34,446 nt of DNA from Thermoplasmata archaeon (GTDB lineage Archaea; Thermoplasmatota; Thermoplasmata; Lutacidiplasmatales; UBA184): assembly GCA_030040915.1 (NCBI GenBank), contig JASHSI010000007.1, positions 1 through 34,446 on the forward strand. Reading direction: 5' to 3'. The notes beneath the pieces were generated by a model. That model saw nothing but the letters and a program-made list of their open reading frames with translations, was not told the origin of the DNA and searched no databases. Of this stretch, positions 10,115 to 18,836 are shown in pieces. Position 1 is the stretch's first letter. Each line of letters starts with the position of its first letter. A program made the translations under genes and the position numbers.

Positions 10115-11463
10115 GTCGGGGCCGGCCGGGCCCGATGCCAGATCCACGCGAACGGGGCGACCAGCCACGGCACGGGGCGGTCCTCGTCGGTGAGGAGGAC
10201 GTACACGACTTGGGCGAGCGCGATCGTCACCAGCACGGCGATCACGTAGAGGCCGTCGGTGCGGAAGAGCCCGTAGCCCGCGCTCGCGTCGAGCGCGGAG
10301 CTCGTCCCGACGACCGCCGGGTCGATCGGGCTCACGAACCGGTAGAGGAAGTCGTTGTTGAAGACAAGGAACGCGGCGCAGATTCCCACGAGATAGACGA
10401 ACAGCGCCCGGCGGCCGGGATGGTAGAGGGCGAGGTCGAGCGCGAGCGGGGCGAACAGGTAGAGCATGTACTGCTCGTTGACGCCCCAATGCAGGAGGAG
10501 GAACGCCGCGAGGACGAGGGACATCGCCCGGAGCTCCGTCGCGGTTCGCGCGTCCCGGGAGAGCCAGCGGGCGCCGACCCACCCGGCGAGGACGATCCCG
10601 ATCACCCACAAGTAGGAGGCGTACGGGAAGAAGCCCGGGACGGCGGCGAGGGAGCGCTCCACCGCCTGGAGGTTGAACAAGAGGGCGTAGTTCATGCCCC
10701 CGGGGCCCTTCGACGCCTGCGAGGTCGCCGTCGCGGAGAACCCGGTCAGGAACCCCCACCCCGCGCCGAGGAAGACTGCGATCGTCAGCCCCGCCGCGAC
10801 GGCGGGGCCGATGAGCGCCTTCGCCCGGTCGAGCCCCCGGGCGCGGAACAGCTCGAGCGGGACGAAGATCGCGGTGACGAACTTGACGAACACCCCGAAC
10901 CCGATCTCGACGTTCCGTTCGACCGCCGACCGCGCCCAGAGCATCGCGAGCAGCACCGCCACGATGATCGCGTCGAACTGGCCCCAGATCGCCGAGACGA
11001 GGATGGAATAGGGGAACAGGGCCCAGAACCAGGCGATCCATCGCGCCCGCGCCCGGTCCCCCGTCCACCGCTCCGCCAGGCGGTAGAGGAGGTAGACGGC
11101 CGCGAGGTCGCCGGCGATCGGCGGCTGCTTCAGGAGGAAGTACAGGACGAACCGGTTCCCGCCCCCGATCGCCATCCACAGCCGGTAGATCGCGCCGACC
11201 AGTCCGGACCAGAACGGCGGGTATGCCGCGAGGGGGAGCTGGGTCCCCAGGTAGGCGAAGCTCCCTGGGACCGGGCCCTCGAGCCCCAGGTACGGGTTGT
11301 GCCCGTGGGCGACGACGTAGCCGGTCCGCACCCAGATCTCGAAATCGAACGGGTGGCCCGTCCAGAACGAGAACACCTCCCGAACGGCGAGCGCCACGAG
11401 GACGATCGGGGCGAGCGGGGAGCGCCAGCGCGGCCAGCTCCGGCGAGCGGCGGGCTCGTTCAC
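10111..11463 (-). CDS. Polytopic membrane glycosyltransferase-like protein (GT-C / GT87-DUF2029-like)
   Basis: About ten hydrophobic segments; 'GHPFDFEIWVRTGYVVAHGHNPYLG...AAYPPFWSGLVGAIYRL' resembles GT87-type mannosyltransferases; GTG start at 11463. Confidence 0.7.
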   Translation of the reverse strand: MNEPAARRSWPRWRSPLAPIVLVALAVREVFSFWTGHPFDFEIWVRTGYVVAHGHNPYLGLEGPVPGSFAYLGTQLPLAAYPPFWSGLVGAIYRLWMAIGGGNRFVLYFLLKQPPIAGDLAAVYLLYRLAERWTGDRARARWIAWFWALFPYSILVSAIWGQFDAIIVAVLLAMLWARSAVERNVEIGFGVFVKFVTAIFVPLELFRARGLDRAKALIGPAVAAGLTIAVFLGAGWGFLTGFSATATSQASKGPGGMNYALLFNLQAVERSLAAVPGFFPYASYLWVIGIVLAGWVGARWLSRDARTATELRAMSLVLAAFLLLHWGVNEQYMLYLFAPLALDLALYHPGRRALFVYLVGICAAFLVFNNDFLYRFVSPIDPAVVGTSSALDASAGYGLFRTDGLYVIAVLVTIALAQVVYVLLTDEDRPVPWLVAPFAWIWHRARPAPT

Positions 11464-11643
11464 GCGGATTGCGGGGCCCCCGCCGCCCGCACGGGCCGCT
11501 CGCTCTTACCGCCTCGGGCGGGCGCGCCGGGCGGTCCCGTCGGGCCGGGTCCGATCCGCGCCGACCGCCCCGCCCGTGACGCCGGAGAGCTCGTTCGTCC
11601 CCGGTGGGTCACGGGTTCGGGGGGCGCCCTCGCACCCCCTCGC

Positions 11644-12669
11644 TCATCGGCTCCTCGGATCGAGCGGAGCGGCCCGCGCCGGGATCATGCGGCGGACGGC
11701 CGCCGGGGTGGGCGGAGGAACGGAACTCCCGAGGTAGGCGGCCCGGGTCCGCTCGAACCGTTCGGACGCGTAGGTGAGACGGTCGAGGCGGGTCTCGGTC
11801 CGATAGCGGAGCTCGATCTCCCCACGGCGGCGGAGGCGCGCGTTGCGTCGCAAGCCCTGGGCCTGCAGGTACGCCGCGAGGATCGGAAAGACGACGGCGT
11901 TCGCGAGTCGGATGGGCCAGGGCGCTCGAACGTCCCGCCCCGATGGCGCGGCCGAGGCGGTCCGGCGTCCCTCGTAGAGCTTCGGCAGCTCCCGGCCGAT
12001 CCACGGGGCGCCGGCGAGGAGCTCGGCATAGTACTCCTCCCCCCAGACCATTCGGGCCGCGAGGGCCTCGCGGGCGAAGAGGAAGTCCTGCGGGGTGGCG
12101 AACTCCCGCCGGGCGGCGCCGGATTCCCGCACGAAGTTGAGGCAGATCCTCCCGGGGGCTGGCCGCGCCTCGCCGCTCGGAGGACGGAAGCGGACCGCGA
12201 GGTAGGCGAGCGCGAGGACAATCCAGAGCGATCCCTCCCGCGTAATCAGCATCAGGTCGAGGTCGTCGTCCTCCTGGGGTTCCCCGTACGCCGTCGATCC
12301 GGTGACGCCGATGGCGAGGAGGAGCGGGAGGAGCGGCCGGAAGCTCGACCCCTTGAGGGCCACGGCGGTCTGCCAGAACCGCTCCCCCCGGCGCCCCCGC
12401 TCCGGGTCCGGGTCCTCGACCGGGATCCCGGGGGCGTACGCCCGTTCGTGCCGCAGCTCGGCGAGCATGGGCCGCCGGGCGAGCCAGCTCGAGAGCTCCG
12501 CGGGAGAGGCCGGAGCGTCCTCCGGCAACAGCTCGGCGAGCTCGCGTATCCGGACCCCCGTACGGGCGCCGGCGGCGACGCCGAGGATCGCCGAGATCCG
12601 CTGCTCGAGGGCGAGCTCCCCCGCGGCGGCGGCCGGTACGGCGAGCCCGGGCCCCGCGTCGGCGGTCAC
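11644..12669 (-). CDS. Nucleotidyltransferase-fold protein
   Basis: 'AIGVTGSTAYGEPQEDDDLDLMLIT' is the Pol-beta-type minimal NTase motif (GS-x-A-x-G-x10-DxD); later 'ICLNFV...DFLFAREALAARMVWGEEYYAELLAGAPWI' resembles a recurrent C-terminal block of uncharacterised NTases. GTG start at 12669 gives a GTGA overlap. Confidence 0.7.
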   Translation of the reverse strand: MTADAGPGLAVPAAAAGELALEQRISAILGVAAGARTGVRIRELAELLPEDAPASPAELSSWLARRPMLAELRHERAYAPGIPVEDPDPERGRRGERFWQTAVALKGSSFRPLLPLLLAIGVTGSTAYGEPQEDDDLDLMLITREGSLWIVLALAYLAVRFRPPSGEARPAPGRICLNFVRESGAARREFATPQDFLFAREALAARMVWGEEYYAELLAGAPWIGRELPKLYEGRRTASAAPSGRDVRAPWPIRLANAVVFPILAAYLQAQGLRRNARLRRRGEIELRYRTETRLDRLTYASERFERTRAAYLGSSVPPPTPAAVRRMIPARAAPLDPRSR

Positions 12670-12962
12670 GGTCCGTGGGCCTCGACCGAGGCGACCACGA
12701 GTCCGAGCCCGGCGAGGAGACCGATCATCGAGGCAAGGCTGCACTCGAGGATGTCGTGGGTGCCAAGGTACATCGTGACCCAGACGAGCGGCATTCCGAC
12801 GGAGAGGACCAAGACCCCGCCCGCCAGCAGGAGGAGAGGGGTCGCCCGGCGGTCCCGGTACGCGTGCAGCGCCCGGACGCCGATCCATCCCCCCACCACG
12901 GCGATCGCCGCGAGGACGCCCCAGAGCGCCCACAGCATGGCCTGGTACTCGTTCCAGCTCAT
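12666..12962 (-). CDS. Small three-TM membrane protein (resembles haloarchaeal small membrane proteins paired with HTH genes)
   Basis: 98 aa with three hydrophobic helices; 4-nt overlaps with genes on both sides. Confidence 0.65.
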   Translation of the reverse strand: MSWNEYQAMLWALWGVLAAIAVVGGWIGVRALHAYRDRRATPLLLLAGGVLVLSVGMPLVWVTMYLGTHDILECSLASMIGLLAGLGLVVASVEAHGP

Positions 12963-13360
12963 GGTCCCCCGTCATTCCGAACGTCGTTCCACAGCTCCGC
13001 GAGGCGGGCGGCCGAGAGGTCCCGGCGCCGCACCTTCACGTCCAGCGTCGGCCCGTGGAGATGGACGACGACCTCCTCCACGCGGCTCCGGAACAGCTCC
13101 GTGCGCTTCCCGTCCTCGCTGATGACGGCTCGCTGGACGTCGATGAGCCCCGCAGCCCTCATCTCGGCGAGCCTCCGGTAGAGCGTGCTCTGCGGGACGT
13201 CGACGCGGCGCAACAGCTCGCGCGCGGGCTGGGGGGCGTCGGCGAGCCCGACGAGGATCGCCCGCGAGAGCGGGTCCCCGAGGGCGGCGAGGATCGTCTC
13301 TCGGCTCCCCCGCGGCGGGGGCGCCGGGGGTTCGATCGGGCCCTGAACCGGTTCGTCCAC
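12959..13360 (-). CDS. ArsR-like winged-helix transcriptional regulator
   Basis: 'SRETILAALGDPLSRAILVGLADAPQPARELLRRVDVPQSTLYRRLAEMRAAGLIDVQ'; GTG start at 13360 inferred (ORF open to 13561); promoter-like AAAGGTATTTT upstream; ATGA overlap with next gene. Confidence 0.75.
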   Translation of the reverse strand: MDEPVQGPIEPPAPPPRGSRETILAALGDPLSRAILVGLADAPQPARELLRRVDVPQSTLYRRLAEMRAAGLIDVQRAVISEDGKRTELFRSRVEEVVVHLHGPTLDVKVRRRDLSAARLAELWNDVRNDGGP

Positions 13361-13448
13361 GGCGTAGGCTCTTCCAACGGGACCCTCCAAAATACCTTTC
13401 GCGGGGGCCGGGAGCGTGTCCGAGCTCGCGGGCCCCACCACCCTCCCC

Positions 13449-14456
13449 TCATCCTCCCTCGGGGTTCGCGGGGGCGGACGACGCTCGGGCTTCAGAGCGC
13501 CCGATCGGGGTCGTGGCGTTCCGGGCGGCGGGGGGAACGGTCTCCCACAGCACGTGCCCACGACCCGTGACCTTCCTGTCCCATCCGGCGAGCAGGACGG
13601 CCTCGATCTCGATCGCCGCGAGCAGCGGAAGCGCCGGGATCGCGCCCGGGCGCTCGCGCACCGTGCCGACCATCGTCCGGACCGCCGTCGGCAGGTCGTG
13701 CCGGGCGAGCCACGGCCACGTCGTCGGAGGGGTCCCCATCAGCTCGGCGATCTGCCGGTTCCCCCAGGCGATCCGGCGCCGCTGACGCAGATGCTCCGCC
13801 GGCGTTCGAGGGATCTCGATCCGCACCCGGGCCCCGCGGGCGAAGAGGAGCCGACCCCCGTGGAAGCGGAGCCATCCCCCGAGGAAAGCGCCGTCGTTGA
13901 CGACCCCGACCGGCAGCGGGACGGGGATGGGCAACGGGAGGAGCAAGAGCTCGTCGGAGAGGTGGTTCCCCCCCCCGAGGCGCGAGAGGGTCTCCTCGTG
14001 CACACGGTCATGGAGGTCCCAGAGCGCGGCGAGGCCAGCGCGGAACCCGCGCTCGGGTCCCGGCGGGAGCGTCGGGCGGGCCATCACGGCGAAGGCGCCG
14101 CGCATGCCGGACGCCGCGCGGAGGAGCTCGGCGACCGCCCCGGGCTCGGCGGAGGCGTCCCCGTTCAGGAGGAGGAGGTAGGAGCCCTCGGCCCGCTCGA
14201 AGATCGCCCGGAGGGCCGAGGCCTTCCCCTCGCGGCGGGGCTGGTGCACGAGCTCGATCCGCTCGTCGCGGGCCGCGAGCCGCTGGGCAACGCGGAGCGT
14301 CTGGTCCGGTTCGCCGCTCACTACGATCACGATCCGGACCCACCGGGCCCCCCTCGGCATCGTCTGCGACACGAGGGACTCCACCGCCTCCTCGAGCCGC
14401 TCCCCCACCTGGAACGCCGGCACTCCGGCGGTGAGCGTGATCGCGCGACCGTTCAT
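13449..14456 (-). CDS. Glycosyltransferase family 2-like protein
   Basis: 'ITLTAGVPAFQVGERLEEAVESLVSQT...VRIVIVVSGEPDQTLRVAQRLAARDERIELVHQPRREGKASALRAIFERAEGSYLLLLNGDA': GT-A motifs including ND/GDA block. ATG at 14456. Confidence 0.8.
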   Translation of the reverse strand: MNGRAITLTAGVPAFQVGERLEEAVESLVSQTMPRGARWVRIVIVVSGEPDQTLRVAQRLAARDERIELVHQPRREGKASALRAIFERAEGSYLLLLNGDASAEPGAVAELLRAASGMRGAFAVMARPTLPPGPERGFRAGLAALWDLHDRVHEETLSRLGGGNHLSDELLLLPLPIPVPLPVGVVNDGAFLGGWLRFHGGRLLFARGARVRIEIPRTPAEHLRQRRRIAWGNRQIAELMGTPPTTWPWLARHDLPTAVRTMVGTVRERPGAIPALPLLAAIEIEAVLLAGWDRKVTGRGHVLWETVPPAARNATTPIGRSEARASSAPANPEGG

Positions 14457-14619
14457 CGCGCCTTGACAGGACGCGTCGGATATGCCGCGTGGGTCGATTC
14501 CCACCCCCGAGAGGAACCCGACCTCCGGGGGCGCATTCCGGAAGGCCGACCGGGGGTCGGCGGCCGCCCTCCCCTGCCCCGGGGGTGGATTAATCCGAGC
14601 GGGCTTTCGGGGGGGGACC

Positions 14620-15807
14620 ATGCATCGCGTCCCGGCGGACCCCGAGGCGCTCTCGTTGCGCACGCCGCACGGGGCGGTCCCGCTGGGCTTCGCCAAGGAA
14701 GGGACGACCGTCTACCTCGTCGCCCGCGAGCGTTCGGCCCAGTGGCCGGTCGACCTCTTGCGGGCGGGCCGCGCGGAGCTCGCCCTACCGGACGGGCCGG
14801 CCCGCGGCCGGGCCGAGATGATCGTGGACCCGGCCGAGAAGGCGCGGGTCCTGCGTCTGTTCGCGGATCGGTACGGCGCGGAGAGGTACCGTCGATGGTA
14901 CGAGCACCCGGCGCGGGTGGTCCGGGTCGACCTCGACGCCCTCCCCGGGGCGGCCGGCCCGGACCGCGACTGCTACTACCGCTGGCTCACCGCGGAGTTC
15001 GACAACATCGCCGAGGAGTACGACCATCACATCACCGGGAACCGGATGAACCGGCTCCTCCGGGACCGCTCGCTCGCTTGGTTGGCTCCCCGCTTCGCGG
15101 GACGGCGGCGCCTCCTCGAGGTCGGCTGCGGCTCCGGGCTCGAGACCCTCGCCCTCCTCCGGGCCGGGCACGAGGTCGTCGCGGTCGACATCTCCCCGAA
15201 GATGCTCGGGGTGGTGCGGGCGAAGGCCGACGCCGAGGCGCTGGGCGGGCGGTTGACCACCGTGGAGGGAAGGGCCGGTGGCCTGGACCAGCTCGTGGAC
15301 CGGCTCGGGGCCGGCTCGTTCGATGGGGCGTACTCGACCTACGGGGCGATCAACTGCGAGCCCGACATCGCTCCGATCGTGCGGGGGCTCGCCCGACTGC
15401 TCGGCCCCGGCGCCCCGTTCGTCGCCGGCGTCTACAACCGGTGGTGCGTGTTCGAGATCCTCGGCTACTCCCTCACGGGACGTTTCGCCCGGGCGACGGG
15501 ACGGGCGACGAACCCCGTTCCGGTCGGGGCCTCCCGGTTCTGCGTCGACGTCTACGCCTACTCGGCCGCCGAGTTCCGGTCGGCGTTCCGCGGCGATTTC
15601 CGCTGGGAGCGGACCGAGGGGGTCCCGGTGCTCCTCCCGCCCTCCGACCTGGTAGGATATTCCGAGAGGTTCGCCCGTCGGTTCAATCGGTTGGCGGCGT
15701 TGGACGCTTGGATCGGGCCCCGCTGGCCGTTCAACGGCCTAGGCGACCACTTCCTGATGACGTTCGTACGCGGCGGGGAGGCTGGGCCGCCGGGGCCGAC
15801 CCACTAG
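14620..15807 (+). CDS. Class I SAM-dependent methyltransferase with N-terminal PNPOx/nitroreductase-like (split-barrel) domain
   Basis: 'LLEVGCGSGLETLALLRAGHEVVAVDISPKML' SAM motif; N-terminal 'GAVPLGFAKEGTTVYLVARERSAQWPVDLLRAGRAELALPDGPARGRAEMIVDPAEKARVLRLFADRYG' resembles F420/FMN split barrels. ATG at 14620, TATA-like attaat about 29 nt upstream. Confidence 0.82.
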   Translation: MHRVPADPEALSLRTPHGAVPLGFAKEGTTVYLVARERSAQWPVDLLRAGRAELALPDGPARGRAEMIVDPAEKARVLRLFADRYGAERYRRWYEHPARVVRVDLDALPGAAGPDRDCYYRWLTAEFDNIAEEYDHHITGNRMNRLLRDRSLAWLAPRFAGRRRLLEVGCGSGLETLALLRAGHEVVAVDISPKMLGVVRAKADAEALGGRLTTVEGRAGGLDQLVDRLGAGSFDGAYSTYGAINCEPDIAPIVRGLARLLGPGAPFVAGVYNRWCVFEILGYSLTGRFARATGRATNPVPVGASRFCVDVYAYSAAEFRSAFRGDFRWERTEGVPVLLPPSDLVGYSERFARRFNRLAALDAWIGPRWPFNGLGDHFLMTFVRGGEAGPPGPTH

Positions 15808-16687
15808 GCGCCGCGGGCGAACGGGCCCCCGCCGTTCGCACGAGGCGGGCCCATCGTTGGGGGTCGAGGAAACCCCGCGTCAAGTGGAGGGCGAACAAGG
15901 GTGAGAAGGCGAGGGCGCGTGCCGTGCCGGCGTTCGCGCTGATGAGCAGGATGACGAGGTAGGAGTAGGCCAGCTCCCGGGGGCTCCCGCGGGAGACGAG
16001 GCGGACCCAGGCGCCCTGGAACTCGGCCCAGTTCGATTGGGCCCGGTAGGTGCCGTAATGTCGCATCGCCTCGGGAACGTACCGCACCCGGAGGCGTTCC
16101 GCACGGGCCGCCCGCTGGAGGTAGTAGGTCTCCCGGCTGAGGACCGCGTCCGGAATTCCGGCCCGTAAGGACCACGCGCGCCCGATCATCGTGAGGCCGA
16201 GGGGGAGGCCGTAGGCAAAGCGGTGCCCGACCGACATGCCAACGACCGCCACCGTACCGGGGCGGCGGAATTCTTGACATGCCCTCGGGTAGAAGTCGGG
16301 GCGGACAATCACGACGTCGCTGTCGAGGAAGAGCACCGGCTCGGTCCCGGCCGCCTCCAGCGCGGCATTGCGAGCGCGTCCGAGGCCGGCCTGCTCGTCA
16401 ATGAGCTCGGCGCCGAAGCTCCGGGCGATCGCCTTCGTCCCGTCGGTACTTTGGTGGTCGACGACGATGAGATGGCGAATGGGCAGGTGCCGGCGGGCCG
16501 AGGCGAGAGACTCGGCAAGGGTCTGGCCCGAGTTGTAGGTCGCGACCAGGACGTCGATGGGCGGACCCGGGGGTCCGGCGGGATACGGCTCCGACTCTCG
16601 GGGGACGGGTGGCGACGCTCCGGGGCTCGGTCCGATGCCACCGTTCGCTCGGAGGTCGGACGAAGGGGCGGCCACGGGCCGGGCCAC
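15731..16687 (-). CDS. Glycosyltransferase family 2
   Basis: 'IDVLVATYNSGQTLAESLASARRHLPIRHLIVVDHQSTDGTKAIARSFGAELIDEQAGLGRARNAALEAAGTEPVLFLDSDVVI' textbook GT2; GTG start. Confidence 0.88.
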   Translation of the reverse strand: MARPVAAPSSDLRANGGIGPSPGASPPVPRESEPYPAGPPGPPIDVLVATYNSGQTLAESLASARRHLPIRHLIVVDHQSTDGTKAIARSFGAELIDEQAGLGRARNAALEAAGTEPVLFLDSDVVIVRPDFYPRACQEFRRPGTVAVVGMSVGHRFAYGLPLGLTMIGRAWSLRAGIPDAVLSRETYYLQRAARAERLRVRYVPEAMRHYGTYRAQSNWAEFQGAWVRLVSRGSPRELAYSYLVILLISANAGTARALAFSPLFALHLTRGFLDPQRWARLVRTAGARSPAAPSGSAPAAQPPRRVRTSSGSGRLGR

Positions 16688-16884
16688 GCCCTCGTGGGCT
16701 TAATTCGCCGTCGGCGACCGAAGCCCGCTTCGCGGTGCCGGGGAGGTTAACGTTAGGTTCGGTGGGGCGCTCGGGGATCGACCATGGCGAGGACGCACCG
16801 ACCGGCCGGCGGGGAGCGGTCCCATCGGCCCGGCGAGTCGGCCGCTCCGTCCTCCCCCCCTCCTCAAGGGGCGGGGCGTCCGGG

Positions 16885-17262
16885 ATGAACGCCCCGCCCC
16901 GGCGCTTGGAAGGTCCCGGCACTGCCTCGTCCGACGCCTCCGCGGGGGCCGGGCATCCCCGGCCCGGTCCCCGGGGAGTCGATCGGGAGCTCAGCCGATG
17001 GGAACTCGACGCGGGCCACATCAAGGTCTTCTCCGAACGGTGGCCGCTCAAGTACCTCGTCTCGAACGAAGGTCTCTGCCTCGGCGTCGACCTCGTGCGC
17101 GCCTCCTACCTCCTCCTGCTCCACCGGGGCGGGTTCATATTCGAACGCCGACCCGTGGGGGACACCGTCGTCGAAGACCTCAATTATGAGATCCGGGCGA
17201 TCGTCGCGGAGCTCCGCCGGGAGCACGGGCAGGTCCTGCCCTCCCCCGCGCCGGCACGGTGA
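16885..17262 (+). CDS. Conserved-looking small protein of unknown function
   Basis: 126 codons; 'SRWELDAGHIKVFSERWPLKYLVSNEGLCLGVDLVRASYLLLLHRGGFIFERRPVGDTVVEDLNYEIRAIVAELRREHG' has balanced, protein-like composition. Confidence 0.5.
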   Translation: MNAPPRRLEGPGTASSDASAGAGHPRPGPRGVDRELSRWELDAGHIKVFSERWPLKYLVSNEGLCLGVDLVRASYLLLLHRGGFIFERRPVGDTVVEDLNYEIRAIVAELRREHGQVLPSPAPAR

Positions 17263-17598
17263 AGCGGTCCCCGAGAGGGACCTCGGGCGACCCGAGACCG
17301 GGGCGACCCCGACGACGCGAGACGTCTCGCCCTCGATCTGGACGCCTCCGCCCTTTGCGGGCCTGGCGGCTCCACCGTGGGTGCTTCCTCGTCCATGGCC
17401 GTCGGCCCCCCTGTTCGGCCACGTGCGAAGTCATTGCGTTCCCGGTGAGCCGGTCCATCGGCCATCCGATGGCCACGAATTCCGGGAACATCTTTTCCTC
17501 GTGGGCCGATCCACGAGGATAGGGTGATCCGGAGAGACCCTTCCGCGAAGGCGATCTCGGGCGAGAGCTATCGAGGCGGGCCAGGATTCCGCGACTCA

Positions 17599-18294
17599 TT
17601 ACGGGGCCTGGGCCCCTTTCGCGCCGGCCCGAAGCACCAGTATCCGGGTGGGAAAGAGGGGCGCGCGGCCCAGCCGGTCTCCGATGCGAACCATCCATCG
17701 GACAGGGACATGTTCGAGGATGGGCAGCTCCTCGAAACCGCAACCGAACTCGCCGACGATCTCGAGACCGGCGGATTCAATCACGGTCTGGAACTCCCTC
17801 CGAGTCAGGGCTCCGGGGCGGGGGTCGGGACTCCCTTGAAGGTGCTTCCAAAGCCGGTAGTACCACGTCTTCAGAGAGGGATCGGGAACGTGGGACAAGA
17901 CCACCACCCCACCGGGCGAAATCACCCGCGTCAATTCACGCACCGTTCCGACAGGGTTCGTCAGCCGATGGAAGACTCGAACGAGAACGATCGTGGAGAT
18001 GGACTGATCGGGGAACGGTAGACGCGCCGCGGCCGCGCAGATCAGCGACAGCTTGAACGGCGAAAGACCCCGACGTCGAGCGCCGAGTAGGAACCTTCGA
18101 TTCATGTCTACGGCATACAGCTGCGTGGCCCGGCCGCTCAACACGGGGAGAAGTCGGCCCGTGCCGGCGCCGATTTCCAGCACCCTCCCCGGTCTCGCGA
18201 AGCGAAGAGCCTGCTCGATCAGCATCTCCTCGACCTGGTCGGCGGTTCGCCCCCGCATCCACTGATCCGGCGAATCCCCATCGTCCCAACTCAT
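17599..18294 (-). CDS. Class I SAM-dependent methyltransferase (UbiE/Methyltransf_11-like)
   Basis: 'PGRVLEIGAGTGRLLPVLSGRATQLYAVDMNRRFLLGARRRGLSPFKLSLICAAAARLPFPDQSISTIVLVRVFHRLTNPVGTVRELTRVISPGGVVVLS'; ATG at 18294. Confidence 0.88.
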   Translation of the reverse strand: MSWDDGDSPDQWMRGRTADQVEEMLIEQALRFARPGRVLEIGAGTGRLLPVLSGRATQLYAVDMNRRFLLGARRRGLSPFKLSLICAAAARLPFPDQSISTIVLVRVFHRLTNPVGTVRELTRVISPGGVVVLSHVPDPSLKTWYYRLWKHLQGSPDPRPGALTRREFQTVIESAGLEIVGEFGCGFEELPILEHVPVRWMVRIGDRLGRAPLFPTRILVLRAGAKGAQAP

Positions 18295-18592
18295 TGCGCG
18301 GTAGGTCCCCCCGGGGAATCCCGCATCCTTTTCGGCCAGGTGATGGCGATCCGGAACTCTTCCCCACGGAACACGGCGGCCCTCCCCGATCGCGACCCCG
18401 CCGAAAAGAGTGGGCCGAGTCTTCTCACGGGGAGCCTCGGGCCGATCGTTCGGCGGACACGGCTGAGCCACAGTGGCCCGGAGAGGTTGAAGAACCGGGG
18501 AGATGAATCCCGCCGGGAGCATGATCCCTTCGTCCGGCCCCGCCCTTTCGGGCGGCCCCCATCCACCAATCCAAGGTGGGGACCTGGTGGAA

Positions 18593-18622
18593 TTCATATA
18601 GTCCGTTTACGTTTAAACGTGC
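18593..18622 (+). promoter_or_regulatory. vapBC-like promoter/operator: TATA-like TTCATATA plus perfect 12-bp palindrome ACGTTTAAACGT
   Basis: TATA-like at 18593-18600 and palindrome at 18609-18620, directly before the ATG at 18623. Confidence 0.6.
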
Positions 18623-18835
18623 ATGTCAGTTCGAACCATCACCGTAACCGAGGAGGCCTACCGTCGGCTGCGCGCCCACAAGGCGGGTTCGGAGAGCTTC
18701 ACCGACGTCGTACTTCGGCTGACGGACCGGAGGCCACTCACGGAGTTCGCCGGGGCCCTTTCGCCCGGGACCGCCGATGCCCTCCGCGCGGCGGTCGAAG
18801 AGGACCGTCGGCGTCGCCGGCATCTGGACGACTAG
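18623..18835 (+). CDS. vapB: VapB-type antitoxin
   Basis: MSVRTITVTEEAYRRLRAHKAGSESFTDVVLRL typical of archaeal VapB; 1 nt before the PIN gene. Confidence 0.85.
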   Translation: MSVRTITVTEEAYRRLRAHKAGSESFTDVVLRLTDRRPLTEFAGALSPGTADALRAAVEEDRRRRRHLDD

Positions 18836-18836
18836 C

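Noticed and set aside
10135-13122. 995-aa plus-strand ORF
   Set aside because: Antisense to GT4, GT-C, NTase, 3-TM and wHTH genes; low-complexity E/R/G/P composition typical of GC-rich shadow ORFs.
14489-14504. GTGGG-TCGATT-CCCAC, tRNA T-arm-like
   Set aside because: Loop is 6 nt and no cloverleaf can be drawn; likely chance or promoter-region repeat.
13416-15962. 848-aa plus-strand ORF
   Set aside because: Shadow of GT2 and of the methyltransferase in another frame; no recognisable motifs.
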